10,515 bases of DNA from Clostridiales bacterium (lineage in GTDB: Bacteria > Bacillota > Clostridia > Oscillospirales > Acutalibacteraceae), in the NCBI GenBank assembly GCA_012511005.1, contig JAAZGX010000248.1:1-10515 (forward strand), in the 5' to 3' direction. Each line of letters begins with the position of its first letter. The stretch's first letter is position 1. The notes under the pieces are model-generated. The model was not told the DNA's origin and searched no databases. It saw only the letters and a program-made list of their open reading frames with translations. Positions 1-7,457 of the stretch are shown one piece after another. Both the position numbers and the translations under genes were made by a program.

Positions 1-545
1 AACCTCTGTACCTGTTCTTTTGAAAAGTTTTCATACTCCTCGTCTGCTCTTGCAAAATGAGTAAATATACCCTCTACAAATAGTCCTTTTAGAGAGCATA
101 TTTCTTTTACCGCGTCTATACTTTCTTTAGTGTCAGAAAAGCCTATGCGTGACATACCCGTATCAATCTTTATATGGACTTTCGCGGTCTTTTTCTCTTT
201 TAACGCGGCTTTAGACAATAGCTTTGCGTTATTCAAATCATATATTGTCTGCGAAATATCATATTTAAAAAGCTCGTGGTACTGCTCCGGTGAGGTATAA
301 GAAAGTATTAAAATGGGTTTTTTCGCACCGCTTTCACGAAGTGATATCCCCTCTTCTAACGCGGCAACAGCTAAATAGTCTACCTTCTGTTCAAGCACAG
401 GCACAACTTCGCTTGCGCCGTGACCGTAAGCGTCCGCCTTTACTACCGCCATAATTTTTATGTCCTTATCTATTCTTTCTCGGATAACATCAACATTATG
501 TTTTATTGCCGAAAGAGATACTTTAGCGTATGTTCTGTAGTACAT
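1..545 (-). CDS. alr: Alanine racemase, N-terminal part (3' end outside window)
   Basis: PLP-dependent racemase that makes D-alanine from L-alanine for peptidoglycan in the cytoplasm. The 181 visible residues are the start of the TIM-barrel domain. Residues 33-43 read AVVKADAYGHG, with K36 the PLP-binding lysine of the family. Residues 124-136 read HIKIDTGMSRIGF, where R133 matches the conserved arginine near PLP, and THF at 162-164 fits the next barrel strand. The C-terminal beta domain is beyond the left edge. The ATG at 545 follows GAGGTG at a good distance, which fixes the start. The gene lies 70 bp downstream of the XRE-PH gene on the same strand. A weak promoter-like match (TTCTTG, 17 nt, TATAAT at 609-604) overlaps the end of that gene, so alr may have its own promoter or be co-transcribed. 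Family assignment is firm. Confidence 0.95.
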   Translation of the reverse strand, partial: MYYRTYAKVSLSAIKHNVDVIRERIDKDIKIMAVVKADAYGHGASEVVPVLEQKVDYLAVAALEEGISLRESGAKKPILILSYTSPEQYHELFKYDISQTIYDLNNAKLLSKAALKEKKTAKVHIKIDTGMSRIGFSDTKESIDAVKEICSLKGLFVEGIFTHFARADEEYENFSKEQVQR

Positions 546-615
546 AGTACACCTCGTTTATCGCAATTGTAGATATTGCTTTTTTCGGTAAAATTGGTAT
601 ATCATTATATGTTTT

Positions 616-1434
616 CTAACTGTAATCAAGAATGCCGCGTAAAATATCAACGACTTTATTAACATTTGAAATACCGTAAAAGCCGTTTTGCGGCATAATA
701 AATCTTCTTGCTCTGTAAACACCGGGAGACTGCGGCAGTGGCCGAGTTATTTCTGCCGGCTCCTCTTTTTCACTGAATATTATGTTCCCCATACCGCCGT
801 TTCCCTCTTCAATGCGAACAGTGCGGATATCGTTAAGATTTATGCTTTTCGTAACCTGCTTTTTATAATCACATCTTATTATAATTCTTTCATTCGTAAT
901 CGCATAGTGGGTAAATCGTTTTTGTTTTTTTATTGTATAGAGCCTTGAAATTCCCGTATAAGCCGCGATAATTATAGCGGGGACGCCAAGAATAGCGGCA
1001 GGAGGATAAAACAATACTGCTCTTAATGCAGAGATTAAAATCATTATAAGCCAAACTGAGCCGAAAGCCATTTGAATAAAGTCCATCATCCCTGTTTTTT
1101 CTTCAACATTCGGTTTGCCGACCCATATCAACCGCTCTCCTGTTTTTAATGTTTCTTCAAGAGGTGTTACAACTTTTAGTGAAAAGTCATTTTGCCCGCC
1201 TGTTTTCTCATTAAAATTATCTTGATTTTGATTTGACTTTCTTGCTGCATCTATTCTTTCGGGCGTAACATCAAGAAACGAGGCAATATGGTACACTTGA
1301 GCCGTATTAGGCTTTTTAAATCCATATTCCCAGTTTGATATATCGTTCTTTTTAACATTTAAAAGATTTGCTAACTCATCCCTTGTTAGTCCTTTTGCTT
1401 TTCTATATTTACGGATGTTGCCGCCTATGCTCAT
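616..1434 (-). CDS. Membrane-anchored XRE-family HTH protein with bacterial PH-like domain
   Basis: A 272-residue protein of three parts. Residues 1-63 are an XRE/Cro-type helix-turn-helix (IRKYRKAKGLTRDELANLL at 7-25, then NDISNWEYGFKKP at 30-42). Residues 64-95 are a polar linker. Two hydrophobic segments at about 122-142 and 145-163 should form a membrane hairpin. Residues 164-270 resemble a bacterial PH (YdbS-like) domain, with the typical HYAITNERIII at 176-186 and a later NDIRTVRIEE strand. GERLIWVGKP at 99-108 is the segment that often precedes the membrane part in such proteins. The start is set at the ATG at 1434, preceded by GAGGTGCAAAT; an in-frame upstream start at 1476 would lie inside the promoter -10 and is rejected. 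It shares a divergent promoter region with nfo. Probably a membrane-tethered regulator; target and signal unknown. Confidence 0.85.
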   Translation of the reverse strand: MSIGGNIRKYRKAKGLTRDELANLLNVKKNDISNWEYGFKKPNTAQVYHIASFLDVTPERIDAARKSNQNQDNFNEKTGGQNDFSLKVVTPLEETLKTGERLIWVGKPNVEEKTGMMDFIQMAFGSVWLIMILISALRAVLFYPPAAILGVPAIIIAAYTGISRLYTIKKQKRFTHYAITNERIIIRCDYKKQVTKSINLNDIRTVRIEEGNGGMGNIIFSEKEEPAEITRPLPQSPGVYRARRFIMPQNGFYGISNVNKVVDILRGILDYS

Positions 1435-1466
1435 ATTTGCACCTCGCTTTGCCCGTATCTTAACTA

Positions 1467-1495
1467 ATTCTACCACAAAACAGGCTTACAATCAA
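1467..1495 (-). promoter_or_regulatory. Promoter of the XRE-PH gene
   Basis: On the minus strand, TTGATT (1495-1490), a 17-nt spacer and TAGAAT (1472-1467) form a sigma-A-like promoter about 30 bp upstream of the start codon. Its -35 is the left arm of the inverted repeat shared with the nfo promoter. Confidence 0.65.
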
Positions 1496-1510
1496 TAAAG
1501 TGCATTGATT
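1490..1510. promoter_or_regulatory. Inverted repeat covering both divergent -35 elements (candidate operator)
   Basis: AATCAAT (1490-1496), a 7-nt centre AAAGTGC, and ATTGATT (1504-1510) form a perfect 7-bp inverted repeat. Each arm contains the TTGATT -35 hexamer of one of the two divergent promoters. A protein bound here would cover both promoters. The neighbouring XRE protein is the obvious candidate ligand, which is inference; the symmetry could also simply reflect two identical -35 hexamers. Confidence 0.5.
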
Positions 1511-1533
1511 TTTTAACATATAAATCTTATAAT
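1505..1533 (+). promoter_or_regulatory. Promoter of nfo
   Basis: TTGATT (1505-1510), a 17-nt spacer and a perfect TATAAT (1528-1533) lie 38 bp upstream of the nfo start. Transcription should begin near 1540, giving a leader of about 30 nt that holds the AAAGGAGAT ribosome site. Confidence 0.75.
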
Positions 1534-1570
1534 ATATTAAAATGGTAATAACAAAGATAAAGGAGATATT

Positions 1571-2401
1571 ATGTTTAGAATAGGCTGTCATCTTTCGTCC
1601 CAAAAAGGCTTCCTTGCTATGGGAGAGCAAGCTGTATTAATAGGCGCCAATACATTTCAGTTTTTTACACGAAACCCGCGCGGCGGCAGTGTAAAGCCGC
1701 TTGACCTTGAGGATATAGAAAAATACAACACATTTGCAAAAGAAAACGATATTAAGTATATTCTTGCCCATGCTCCCTATACGCTAAACGCCAGCGCCGC
1801 AAAGGAATATATACGAGTTTTTGCAAAAAGCACAATGCTTGAAGACATTTCAAGACTTGAGTATATAAAGGGCGCTATGCTAAACTTTCACCCCGGCAGT
1901 CATGTGGGTCAAGGGGCAGATGTCGGAATAGAGCTTATTTCAGGTATGCTCAACGAGGTTCTTACAGAAGAGCAACAAACAGTCGTGTTACTTGAAACTA
2001 TGGCAGGCAAAGGCAGTGAAATCGGCGGTAAATTTGAGGAATTGCGGGAGATTATTGATAAAACCGCTCTAAACTCAAAGCTTGGCGTTTGCCTTGATAC
2101 TTGTCATATTTACGACGCCGGATATGATATTATAAATAATCTTGATGAAGTACTCAGTGAGTTTGACCGAATTATAGGGCTTTCCCACCTTAAAGCCATA
2201 CATCTTAACGACAGTAAAAATCCGTTTCATTCACAAAAGGACCGTCACGAAAAAATAGGCGAAGGCTCACTCGGCGCTATGGGAATAGCCGAAATTATTA
2301 ATCACCCTGTTTTAAGAGATTTGCCGTTTTACCTTGAAACACCAAACGAAATTGACGGATATGCCAAAGAAATCGCCTTATTGAAAACTATGAGAAAATA
2401 A
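1571..2401 (+). CDS. nfo: Endonuclease IV (AP endonuclease)
   Basis: Metal-dependent apurinic/apyrimidinic endonuclease of base-excision repair; it cuts the backbone 5' of abasic sites and removes 3' blocking groups. The 276 residues match the usual length. All nine zinc-ligand positions known from the E. coli enzyme can be found by eye: H67 (AHAPY), H107 (NFHPGS), E142 (LLETMAG), D176 and H179 (LDTCH), H211 (HLND), D224 and H226 (DRH), and E256 (LETP). So the trinuclear active site looks intact. Start at ATG 1571 follows AAAGGAGAT at ideal spacing. It is transcribed alone from its own promoter, divergent from the XRE-PH gene, and ends before a bidirectional terminator. Confidence 0.97.
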   Translation: MFRIGCHLSSQKGFLAMGEQAVLIGANTFQFFTRNPRGGSVKPLDLEDIEKYNTFAKENDIKYILAHAPYTLNASAAKEYIRVFAKSTMLEDISRLEYIKGAMLNFHPGSHVGQGADVGIELISGMLNEVLTEEQQTVVLLETMAGKGSEIGGKFEELREIIDKTALNSKLGVCLDTCHIYDAGYDIINNLDEVLSEFDRIIGLSHLKAIHLNDSKNPFHSQKDRHEKIGEGSLGAMGIAEIINHPVLRDLPFYLETPNEIDGYAKEIALLKTMRK

Positions 2402-2406
2402 AACTT

Positions 2407-2440
2407 GCCCCCCTTACCTAAACGGATAAGAGGGGCTTTT
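2407..2440. terminator. Bidirectional terminator between nfo and the lyase gene
   Basis: GCCCCCCTTA (2407-2416) pairs with TAAGAGGGGC (2427-2436) with one mismatch; the loop can add two C-G pairs. TTTT follows on the plus strand, and TTTTATTTT follows on the minus strand after a short GCAAG. It serves two convergent genes. Confidence 0.85.
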
Positions 2441-2448
2441 ACTGTTTT

Positions 2449-3345
2449 CTATTCCATTAATTCGTTGTTTTTGCACCAATCATGGAATGCTTCAAGCTGC
2501 TTTAGCCTGCTTTTGCTAAGAGAATGGTTACCCCTTGTATACCAGTTCATTTTCGCTCCTTGAAGGTTGCAAAGCTCTTTAGCAGAGGCGCAAAATCCTG
2601 AATCCATAGCCATATCAAACAGCATTATTTCGTGATAGCGTTTTTCGGCTAATGCCATATCGCCGCTTTTGAAGGCATTCCAAAAACGGATAAAAAACGC
2701 TGTTCCGCATGTAGTCGGCGTAGCCATTACACCATCTGCGCCTAACTTAAACGACTCTAAAAGGAAAGGCATATTCGCCTGATGAATAACGCTGTCTCCC
2801 TTATTATCTATTTTGTCTTTTATACCCTCTACCGTGCAGGTGGTGTCCTTTATACCAAATATTCTGCCCGTCTTTACGAGCTTGTTATATACTTTACCGC
2901 TTATCTTGTTATTCGGATAACCGGGAAACTCATATAAAAATATCGGCAATTTTGTATGTTTACATAAATCCGTTATGTAGGAGTAAAACCGTTCCTCATC
3001 GTTACCGTACCCTTTCGTTACGAATACAAGACCGTCAACTCCCGTATCGGACATTCTTTTGACTTCCTCTACTTGTGCGTCCCACGATGGCTCAAGGTTT
3101 CCTGTGGCAACAACGGGGATATTACCTTTGTGTTTTACGGCAATAGAGGCAAGAGTAAGCCTTTCCTTTTGTGTTAGCATTGCCATTTCAGAGCTGCCGC
3201 ATGATGCAAACATACCGTGTGCGCCTTGTTTTACCTGCCACTCACAATACGCTTCATACGCTTTGTAGTCAATGGTTCTATCCTCGTTGAACGGTGTCAG
3301 CATTAAGGCAAATATGCCATCTTTACGCATGGGGTTGTTGTTCAT
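2449..3345 (-). CDS. DapA/NAL-family Schiff-base lyase (aldolase/dehydratase), substrate unknown
   Basis: Class I TIM-barrel lyase of the dihydrodipicolinate synthase / N-acetylneuraminate lyase superfamily, 298 residues, usual length. The Schiff-base lysine is K166 in GIKDTT and the catalytic tyrosine is Y138 in YEFPGYP. The pyruvate carboxylate loop, GTTGE in true DapA, reads CGSSE (49-53), so the first threonine of the proton relay is replaced by glycine. This argues against lysine biosynthesis and for a sugar-acid or other 2-keto-acid lyase. Start at ATG 3345 follows GAAGGAT. The gene lies 24 bp after the propeller/glycosidase-like gene and is almost surely co-transcribed with it, which suggests a related carbohydrate substrate. 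Candidates are a 2-keto-3-deoxy sugar acid aldolase or sialic-acid-type lyase; the sequence alone does not decide. Confidence 0.85.
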   Translation of the reverse strand: MNNNPMRKDGIFALMLTPFNEDRTIDYKAYEAYCEWQVKQGAHGMFASCGSSEMAMLTQKERLTLASIAVKHKGNIPVVATGNLEPSWDAQVEEVKRMSDTGVDGLVFVTKGYGNDEERFYSYITDLCKHTKLPIFLYEFPGYPNNKISGKVYNKLVKTGRIFGIKDTTCTVEGIKDKIDNKGDSVIHQANMPFLLESFKLGADGVMATPTTCGTAFFIRFWNAFKSGDMALAEKRYHEIMLFDMAMDSGFCASAKELCNLQGAKMNWYTRGNHSLSKSRLKQLEAFHDWCKNNELME

Positions 3346-3369
3346 TCTTATCCTTCTTTCAAATATATT

Positions 3370-5487
3370 TTATTCCTCAGAAATAAGGCCATAATAGCGC
3401 GCGAACCAATAAGGATGAAGAAAAACAGTACCATCCTCTGCGCGAAATCCGTTTCCTCCGTCAGGTATAAACGGATTGGCATCATATTTTGTTATCGGTT
3501 TTTCATCGTACGGCAACGCTGCTTTAAGCTGCCTTTTACCGCCGAATATTTCCTGACCGCTATCCCAGTCAAGCTCCGGTCGTACGCTGTTTTTAACCTC
3601 CCAATGGATTAAGTCAAGCGGCAGTTCCTCCATACTGCGAACGGCGTTTTCAATGTCGCACATCTCACCGCTTAACGCGCCGTATGCTATATTCCAAAGC
3701 GGACATCTCTCGCTGCGCTGAAGCTCATAGCTGTGTTTTAATCCATTAAGATAATACGCTCTTAACTGCAAATCATCTTCATATCTTAAAAGCGGAACAA
3801 TCGCCAAAAAGCTCAAATTATCGTCTATATGACTGACATTGGCATCAGGAATTTTATACTGCATGCAGTTTAACGCATAATGCTCACGGTCAATGAGCTT
3901 TTTGTATTCATCATCAAAACGCTTGTCCCCTGTCATATGGTAAGCCACCTTCAGCATAGACAGCATCTCAAGTGAATTTACGCATTTTTCCCAATAAAAC
4001 TTATCATCACGATTTATTTCATGCGGTCCCCAGCGCGCCCATGTAGTCGGCAACCCGTCAATATCGCACAGCGCATAGTCGTTATTAAGGATATGCGTTA
4101 CGATTTTTGATACCGCATTTGCTACTTCTTCTTTTTCCTTTTCGTCAGCGCAAATATCATAGAACAATGATAACCCATAAAAATGTCCCGAAGTTTCATC
4201 ACTTGAGGTTTCCCCTTTCCATTCAAGTGCGCCAAACTCATCCTCTGTACGGTGCCATTCAGGGTGTTTTTCACCGAAATTATGTTCTCCATTTCGTCTG
4301 TAAGACCTTGCGGGAAAACCCTCTATTCCTGTTACATAAAGCAGCTTCAATAAGGCTTTTGCGCTTCGCCGTGCTATTTTAAGCGCTTCTTTGCTCCCTG
4401 TCGCACCGTATCTTAAAGCTTGTGCGGCAAGGTAGCTTGCAGTCCAAATACCGTCATTATCAGAAACTTCAACTGCACCGCTCGTAATGTCACCGTATGT
4501 TTCAAAATCTCTTACCGTCACATAACCGACATCTCTGACATGGTATTTTTCAGTCATCTCTTGATATATCTCTGCTTTTTTCTGAAGTGTGAACATTCTC
4601 TCTGATATTCTGCTAATCCCTTTATTTGTACCTATCCATAATTCTGAATTATCCTTTCTTATGGCTATTGCCGTGACTTCACTATCGGGAAGCCAGCGTT
4701 TCGCGCCCAAAAAGCTCGTCTTAGTCGGCTCCATTATGTAAAGACCTATATCGGTACCTATGTATTTTGTGCCATTTTCAGCAATCAAAATCTTTTTTAC
4801 ATCACTTTTCGGCAGATTATAAATATGCTTACTCGTAAGCCAAGTGCTGTACGAGTCATAAATACACAGTCCCTCATCAGTACCCAAAAACATATGACCG
4901 TACTTATCAGCCGCCATTGATTGAATACAATTTGTTGGCATATCGCTGACATCAGGAACGATAGGACCCCATCTCGGACGCTTGCCGAACAGCCCCACAA
5001 TAGCAACAGGATTTGCCACATATACTTGCTTTTCTCCGTATGCACAAAATGCCTTTGCGTAACCCATAGGAATTTTTGCATAATTCTTAAACTCTTTGCC
5101 GCCATAAATGTATAAAACATCGTCCGTTAAAAGCCAAAGGTTGCCCTCCCCGTCCGTATCCATATCTACAACGGCTTTAGGAAACGACTGACTTTTTGTG
5201 ACCTTTCCCTTTTTAACAGCAAAGACGGTACGCCCCGCCCCTGCCCAAAGGGTATTGCTTTTATCAAGATATAAAAATGTAATTTCTCCGTCTAATCCAT
5301 CGTAAGAAAAGGTATTAAATGAAACTCCGTCAAAAACTAAAAGCCCTTTATCTGTTCCGGCATAAAGATTGCCGTCACCGTCAAACTGACAGGATGTAAT
5401 AGTATCAGACAGTAGTCCGTTCTCTTTTGTATAAAACTCTCTGGTACGCTGAATAAAAGGTTTAATGTGAAAACAATTATATTTCAT
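3370..5487 (-). CDS. Seven-blade two-component-regulator propeller fused to a helical (alpha/alpha) glycosidase-like domain
   Basis: A 705-residue protein. Residues about 24-300 hold seven repeats of the regulator-propeller type, with cores such as LYAGTDKGLLVFDG (41-54), LWAGAGRTVF (80-89), LWLLTDDVLYIYGG (117-130), MFLGTDEGLCIYD (199-211), YIGTDIGLYI (242-251) and LWIGTNKGIS (283-292); the blade near 153-168 is degenerate. Residues about 330-700 are helix-rich with aromatic and acidic patches (ETSSDETSGHFYGLS, TTWARWGPHE, HIDDNLSF, WDSGQEIF), resembling (alpha/alpha)6-barrel glycoside hydrolases, epimerases or lyases. I cannot name a family. No signal peptide or membrane segment is seen, so it should be cytoplasmic. 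The ATG at 5487 with GGAGGA six bases upstream is the start; an upstream in-frame start at 5550 lies inside the pckG terminator hairpin. Followed at 24 bp by the lyase gene. Confidence 0.75.
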   Translation of the reverse strand: MKYNCFHIKPFIQRTREFYTKENGLLSDTITSCQFDGDGNLYAGTDKGLLVFDGVSFNTFSYDGLDGEITFLYLDKSNTLWAGAGRTVFAVKKGKVTKSQSFPKAVVDMDTDGEGNLWLLTDDVLYIYGGKEFKNYAKIPMGYAKAFCAYGEKQVYVANPVAIVGLFGKRPRWGPIVPDVSDMPTNCIQSMAADKYGHMFLGTDEGLCIYDSYSTWLTSKHIYNLPKSDVKKILIAENGTKYIGTDIGLYIMEPTKTSFLGAKRWLPDSEVTAIAIRKDNSELWIGTNKGISRISERMFTLQKKAEIYQEMTEKYHVRDVGYVTVRDFETYGDITSGAVEVSDNDGIWTASYLAAQALRYGATGSKEALKIARRSAKALLKLLYVTGIEGFPARSYRRNGEHNFGEKHPEWHRTEDEFGALEWKGETSSDETSGHFYGLSLFYDICADEKEKEEVANAVSKIVTHILNNDYALCDIDGLPTTWARWGPHEINRDDKFYWEKCVNSLEMLSMLKVAYHMTGDKRFDDEYKKLIDREHYALNCMQYKIPDANVSHIDDNLSFLAIVPLLRYEDDLQLRAYYLNGLKHSYELQRSERCPLWNIAYGALSGEMCDIENAVRSMEELPLDLIHWEVKNSVRPELDWDSGQEIFGGKRQLKAALPYDEKPITKYDANPFIPDGGNGFRAEDGTVFLHPYWFARYYGLISEE

Positions 5488-5522
5488 AGCATCCTCCAAC
5501 TGAATTTTTTTACAAAGAAATA

Positions 5523-5553
5523 GGATTGAGGCGGGTTTTTCCGCACTCAATCC
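5523..5553. terminator. Hairpin terminator after pckG
   Basis: GGATTGAG (5523-5530) pairs with CTCAATCC (5546-5553), and inside it GCGG (5531-5534) pairs with CCGC (5541-5544) with one bulged base. On the minus strand the tail is TATTTCTTTG, which is moderately T-rich; on the plus strand TTTTATTTTATT follows. It lies only 35 bp upstream of the propeller gene start. Confidence 0.75.
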
Positions 5554-5561
5554 CTTTTATT

Positions 5562-7343
5562 TTATTCTACATTTTCTTTAAGAGTATTAAGCTCGTCTAA
5601 TAGCTCTGTAGGCATTCTGTCTCCAAGATGGGTGAAGAATTCCTCAATCCCGTCAGCCTCCTCTTTCCAAAGAGCCTTGTCAACATCAAGAATATCCTCA
5701 AGCGTTTCAATGCTTATTTCATCCTCAATGCCCTCAATATTAATGTCTTTCGCATACGGCACATAACCGATAGCCGTTTCTTCTGCATCCACTTTATGCT
5801 CGCAGCGGTCAATAATCCACAGAAGTACACGAAGATTGTCACCAAAGCCCGGCCATTGGAAGTTGCCTTTATCATCTCTCCTAAACCAGTTGACATTAAA
5901 TATTTTAGGCGCCTTTTCAGGGTCAAGCTCTTTGCCGACATTTACCCAATGCTGTAAATAGTCACTCATATTATATCCGCAAAACGGAAGCATGGCCATG
6001 GGGTCACGGCGAACAACGCCAACCGCCCCTGTTGCCGCGGCAGTCGTTTCAGATGCCATTACAGCGCCTACGAACACGCCATGGTTCCAATCTCTTGACT
6101 GATATACAAGAGGAGCAATTTTAGCGCGCCTGCCGCCGAATATAAATGCCGAAATCGGCACACCTTCAGGATTTTCAAATTCCGGACTTATGCTCGGGCA
6201 ATTAACCGCAGGTGATGTAAAGCGGCTGTTAGGATTTGCGCCGACTGTTTCTGCCGTTTTACCGTTCCAAGGATTACCCTTCCAGTCAACCCCATTTACG
6301 GGCGGATTTTTATCAAGTCCTTCCCACCAAACGGTATTATCGTCAAGGTTGTGAACAACATTAGTGAAAATCGTGCCTTCCTTTGTAGAGGCAAGAGCAT
6401 TATAATTCGACTTTACATTAGTACCCGGAGCAACTCCGAAAAATCCGTTTTCGGGGTTAATAGCATAAAGCCTGCCGTCCTTGCCTTTTCTTATCCAGGC
6501 AATATCGTCGCCCACACACCAAACCTTATAACCCTTATTTCTGTATCCTTCAGGCGGGATAAGCATAGCAAGGTTTGTTTTTCCGCAAGCAGACGGGAAC
6601 GCACCGCATATATACCTTACTTCTCCTTTAGGATTTTCAACGCCAAGAATTAGCATATGCTCTGCCTGCCAGCTCTCTTTCCACCCTTGATAAGATGCTA
6701 TTCTAAGAGCAAAACATTTTTTGCCGAGCAGAACATTTCCGCCGTAACCGGAGTTTACGGAAATAATCGCATTGTCTTCGGGGAAGTGGCATATATATCT
6801 TTTTTCCTCGTCTATATCGCATTTGCAGTGAAGGCACCTTACCCAATCGTCACTGTCACCTAAAGCATCTAAAACGGCCGTGCCTACTCTTGTCATTATG
6901 CACATATTAAGCACAACATAAATCGAGTCCGTAAGCTCTATACCGATTTTAGAAAACGGCGAGCCTATAGGTCCCATTGAATAAGGAATTACATAGGCGG
7001 TCCTGCCTTTATAGGCGCCGTCTGCAATATCATAAAGCATTTTATAAGCCTCGTCAGGAGCCATCCAATTGTTTGTAGGACCCGCTTTGTCCTCTGTTTT
7101 AGCACAGATAAATGTCCTATGCTCTACACGAGCAACATCATTCACCGCTGTGCGGTGCAAATAACCGTTGGGAAGAAGCTCTTGGTTGAGCCTGTACATC
7201 TCTTTTGTGCTGCACGCTTCTTCTCTTAACCGCTCAATCTGCTCTTGTGAACCATCTATCCAAACGACATTGTCAGGTTGTACAATTTCATACATATCAT
7301 CAAGCCATGTTAAAACAGTTTCGTTGTTTGTTAATTCAGCCAT
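5562..7343 (-). CDS. pckG: Phosphoenolpyruvate carboxykinase (GTP)
   Basis: Interconverts oxaloacetate and PEP with GTP/GDP, in gluconeogenesis or, in many anaerobes, in PEP carboxylation toward C4 acids. The 593 residues match the GTP-type family. The P-loop reads GAFPSACGKTN (247-257), whose cysteine (C253) is the reactive cysteine of GTP enzymes and absent from the ATP type; VGDDIAWI (277-284) is the metal-binding kinase-2 segment. The N-terminal part carries ARVEHRTFIC (71-80) and SGYGGNVLLGKKCFALR (198-214), matching the PEP-binding arginine and Mn-binding lysine regions. Start at ATG 7343 follows GGAGGAAAATGAT; a TTG five codons upstream overlaps the ribosome site and is not used. It has its own likely promoter and a hairpin terminator before the next gene. 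Confidence 0.96.
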   Translation of the reverse strand: MAELTNNETVLTWLDDMYEIVQPDNVVWIDGSQEQIERLREEACSTKEMYRLNQELLPNGYLHRTAVNDVARVEHRTFICAKTEDKAGPTNNWMAPDEAYKMLYDIADGAYKGRTAYVIPYSMGPIGSPFSKIGIELTDSIYVVLNMCIMTRVGTAVLDALGDSDDWVRCLHCKCDIDEEKRYICHFPEDNAIISVNSGYGGNVLLGKKCFALRIASYQGWKESWQAEHMLILGVENPKGEVRYICGAFPSACGKTNLAMLIPPEGYRNKGYKVWCVGDDIAWIRKGKDGRLYAINPENGFFGVAPGTNVKSNYNALASTKEGTIFTNVVHNLDDNTVWWEGLDKNPPVNGVDWKGNPWNGKTAETVGANPNSRFTSPAVNCPSISPEFENPEGVPISAFIFGGRRAKIAPLVYQSRDWNHGVFVGAVMASETTAAATGAVGVVRRDPMAMLPFCGYNMSDYLQHWVNVGKELDPEKAPKIFNVNWFRRDDKGNFQWPGFGDNLRVLLWIIDRCEHKVDAEETAIGYVPYAKDINIEGIEDEISIETLEDILDVDKALWKEEADGIEEFFTHLGDRMPTELLDELNTLKENVE

Positions 7344-7395
7344 ATCATTTTCCTCCAAAAAATATTAAAAAACTACCCATTATGCAATTTTATTA

Positions 7396-7425
7396 ATTAT
7401 ATAATAAAAGCTTGCTCTTTTGCAA
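7396..7425 (-). promoter_or_regulatory. Likely promoter of pckG
   Basis: On the minus strand TTGCAA (7425-7420), an 18-nt spacer and a perfect TATAAT (7401-7396) lie about 50 bp upstream of pckG. The -35 and spacer fall inside the terminator hairpin of the upstream gene, so termination and initiation signals overlap. Confidence 0.5.
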
Positions 7426-7431
7426 GCCTTT
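7406..7431. terminator. Terminator after the phosphoribosyltransferase gene
   Basis: AAAAGCTTGC (7406-7415) and GCAAGCCTTT (7422-7431) form a 10-bp stem (one G-U on the minus strand) with a 6-nt loop. The minus-strand tail TATTATATAATT is A/T-rich but not a pure T tract. Confidence 0.65.
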
Positions 7432-7457
7432 TATTAAATTGTAACACTTATTTAATA

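Noticed and set aside
1435..1476. Longer XRE-PH protein starting at 1476
   Set aside because: The start would lie at the promoter -10 (1467-1472), upstream of the transcript; ATG 1434 has GAGGTG at good spacing.
4797..5120. Minus-strand 107-codon frame inside the propeller gene
   Set aside because: Lies in another frame of a long convincing gene, is cysteine- and tryptophan-rich without domain character, and has no ribosome site.
5488..5550. Longer propeller protein starting at 5550
   Set aside because: The extension is encoded by the pckG terminator hairpin; the ATG at 5487 has an ideal GGAGGA site.
5628..6863. Plus-strand frames opposite pckG
   Set aside because: Antisense shadows of a highly conserved gene; no promoter, ribosome site or domain supports them.
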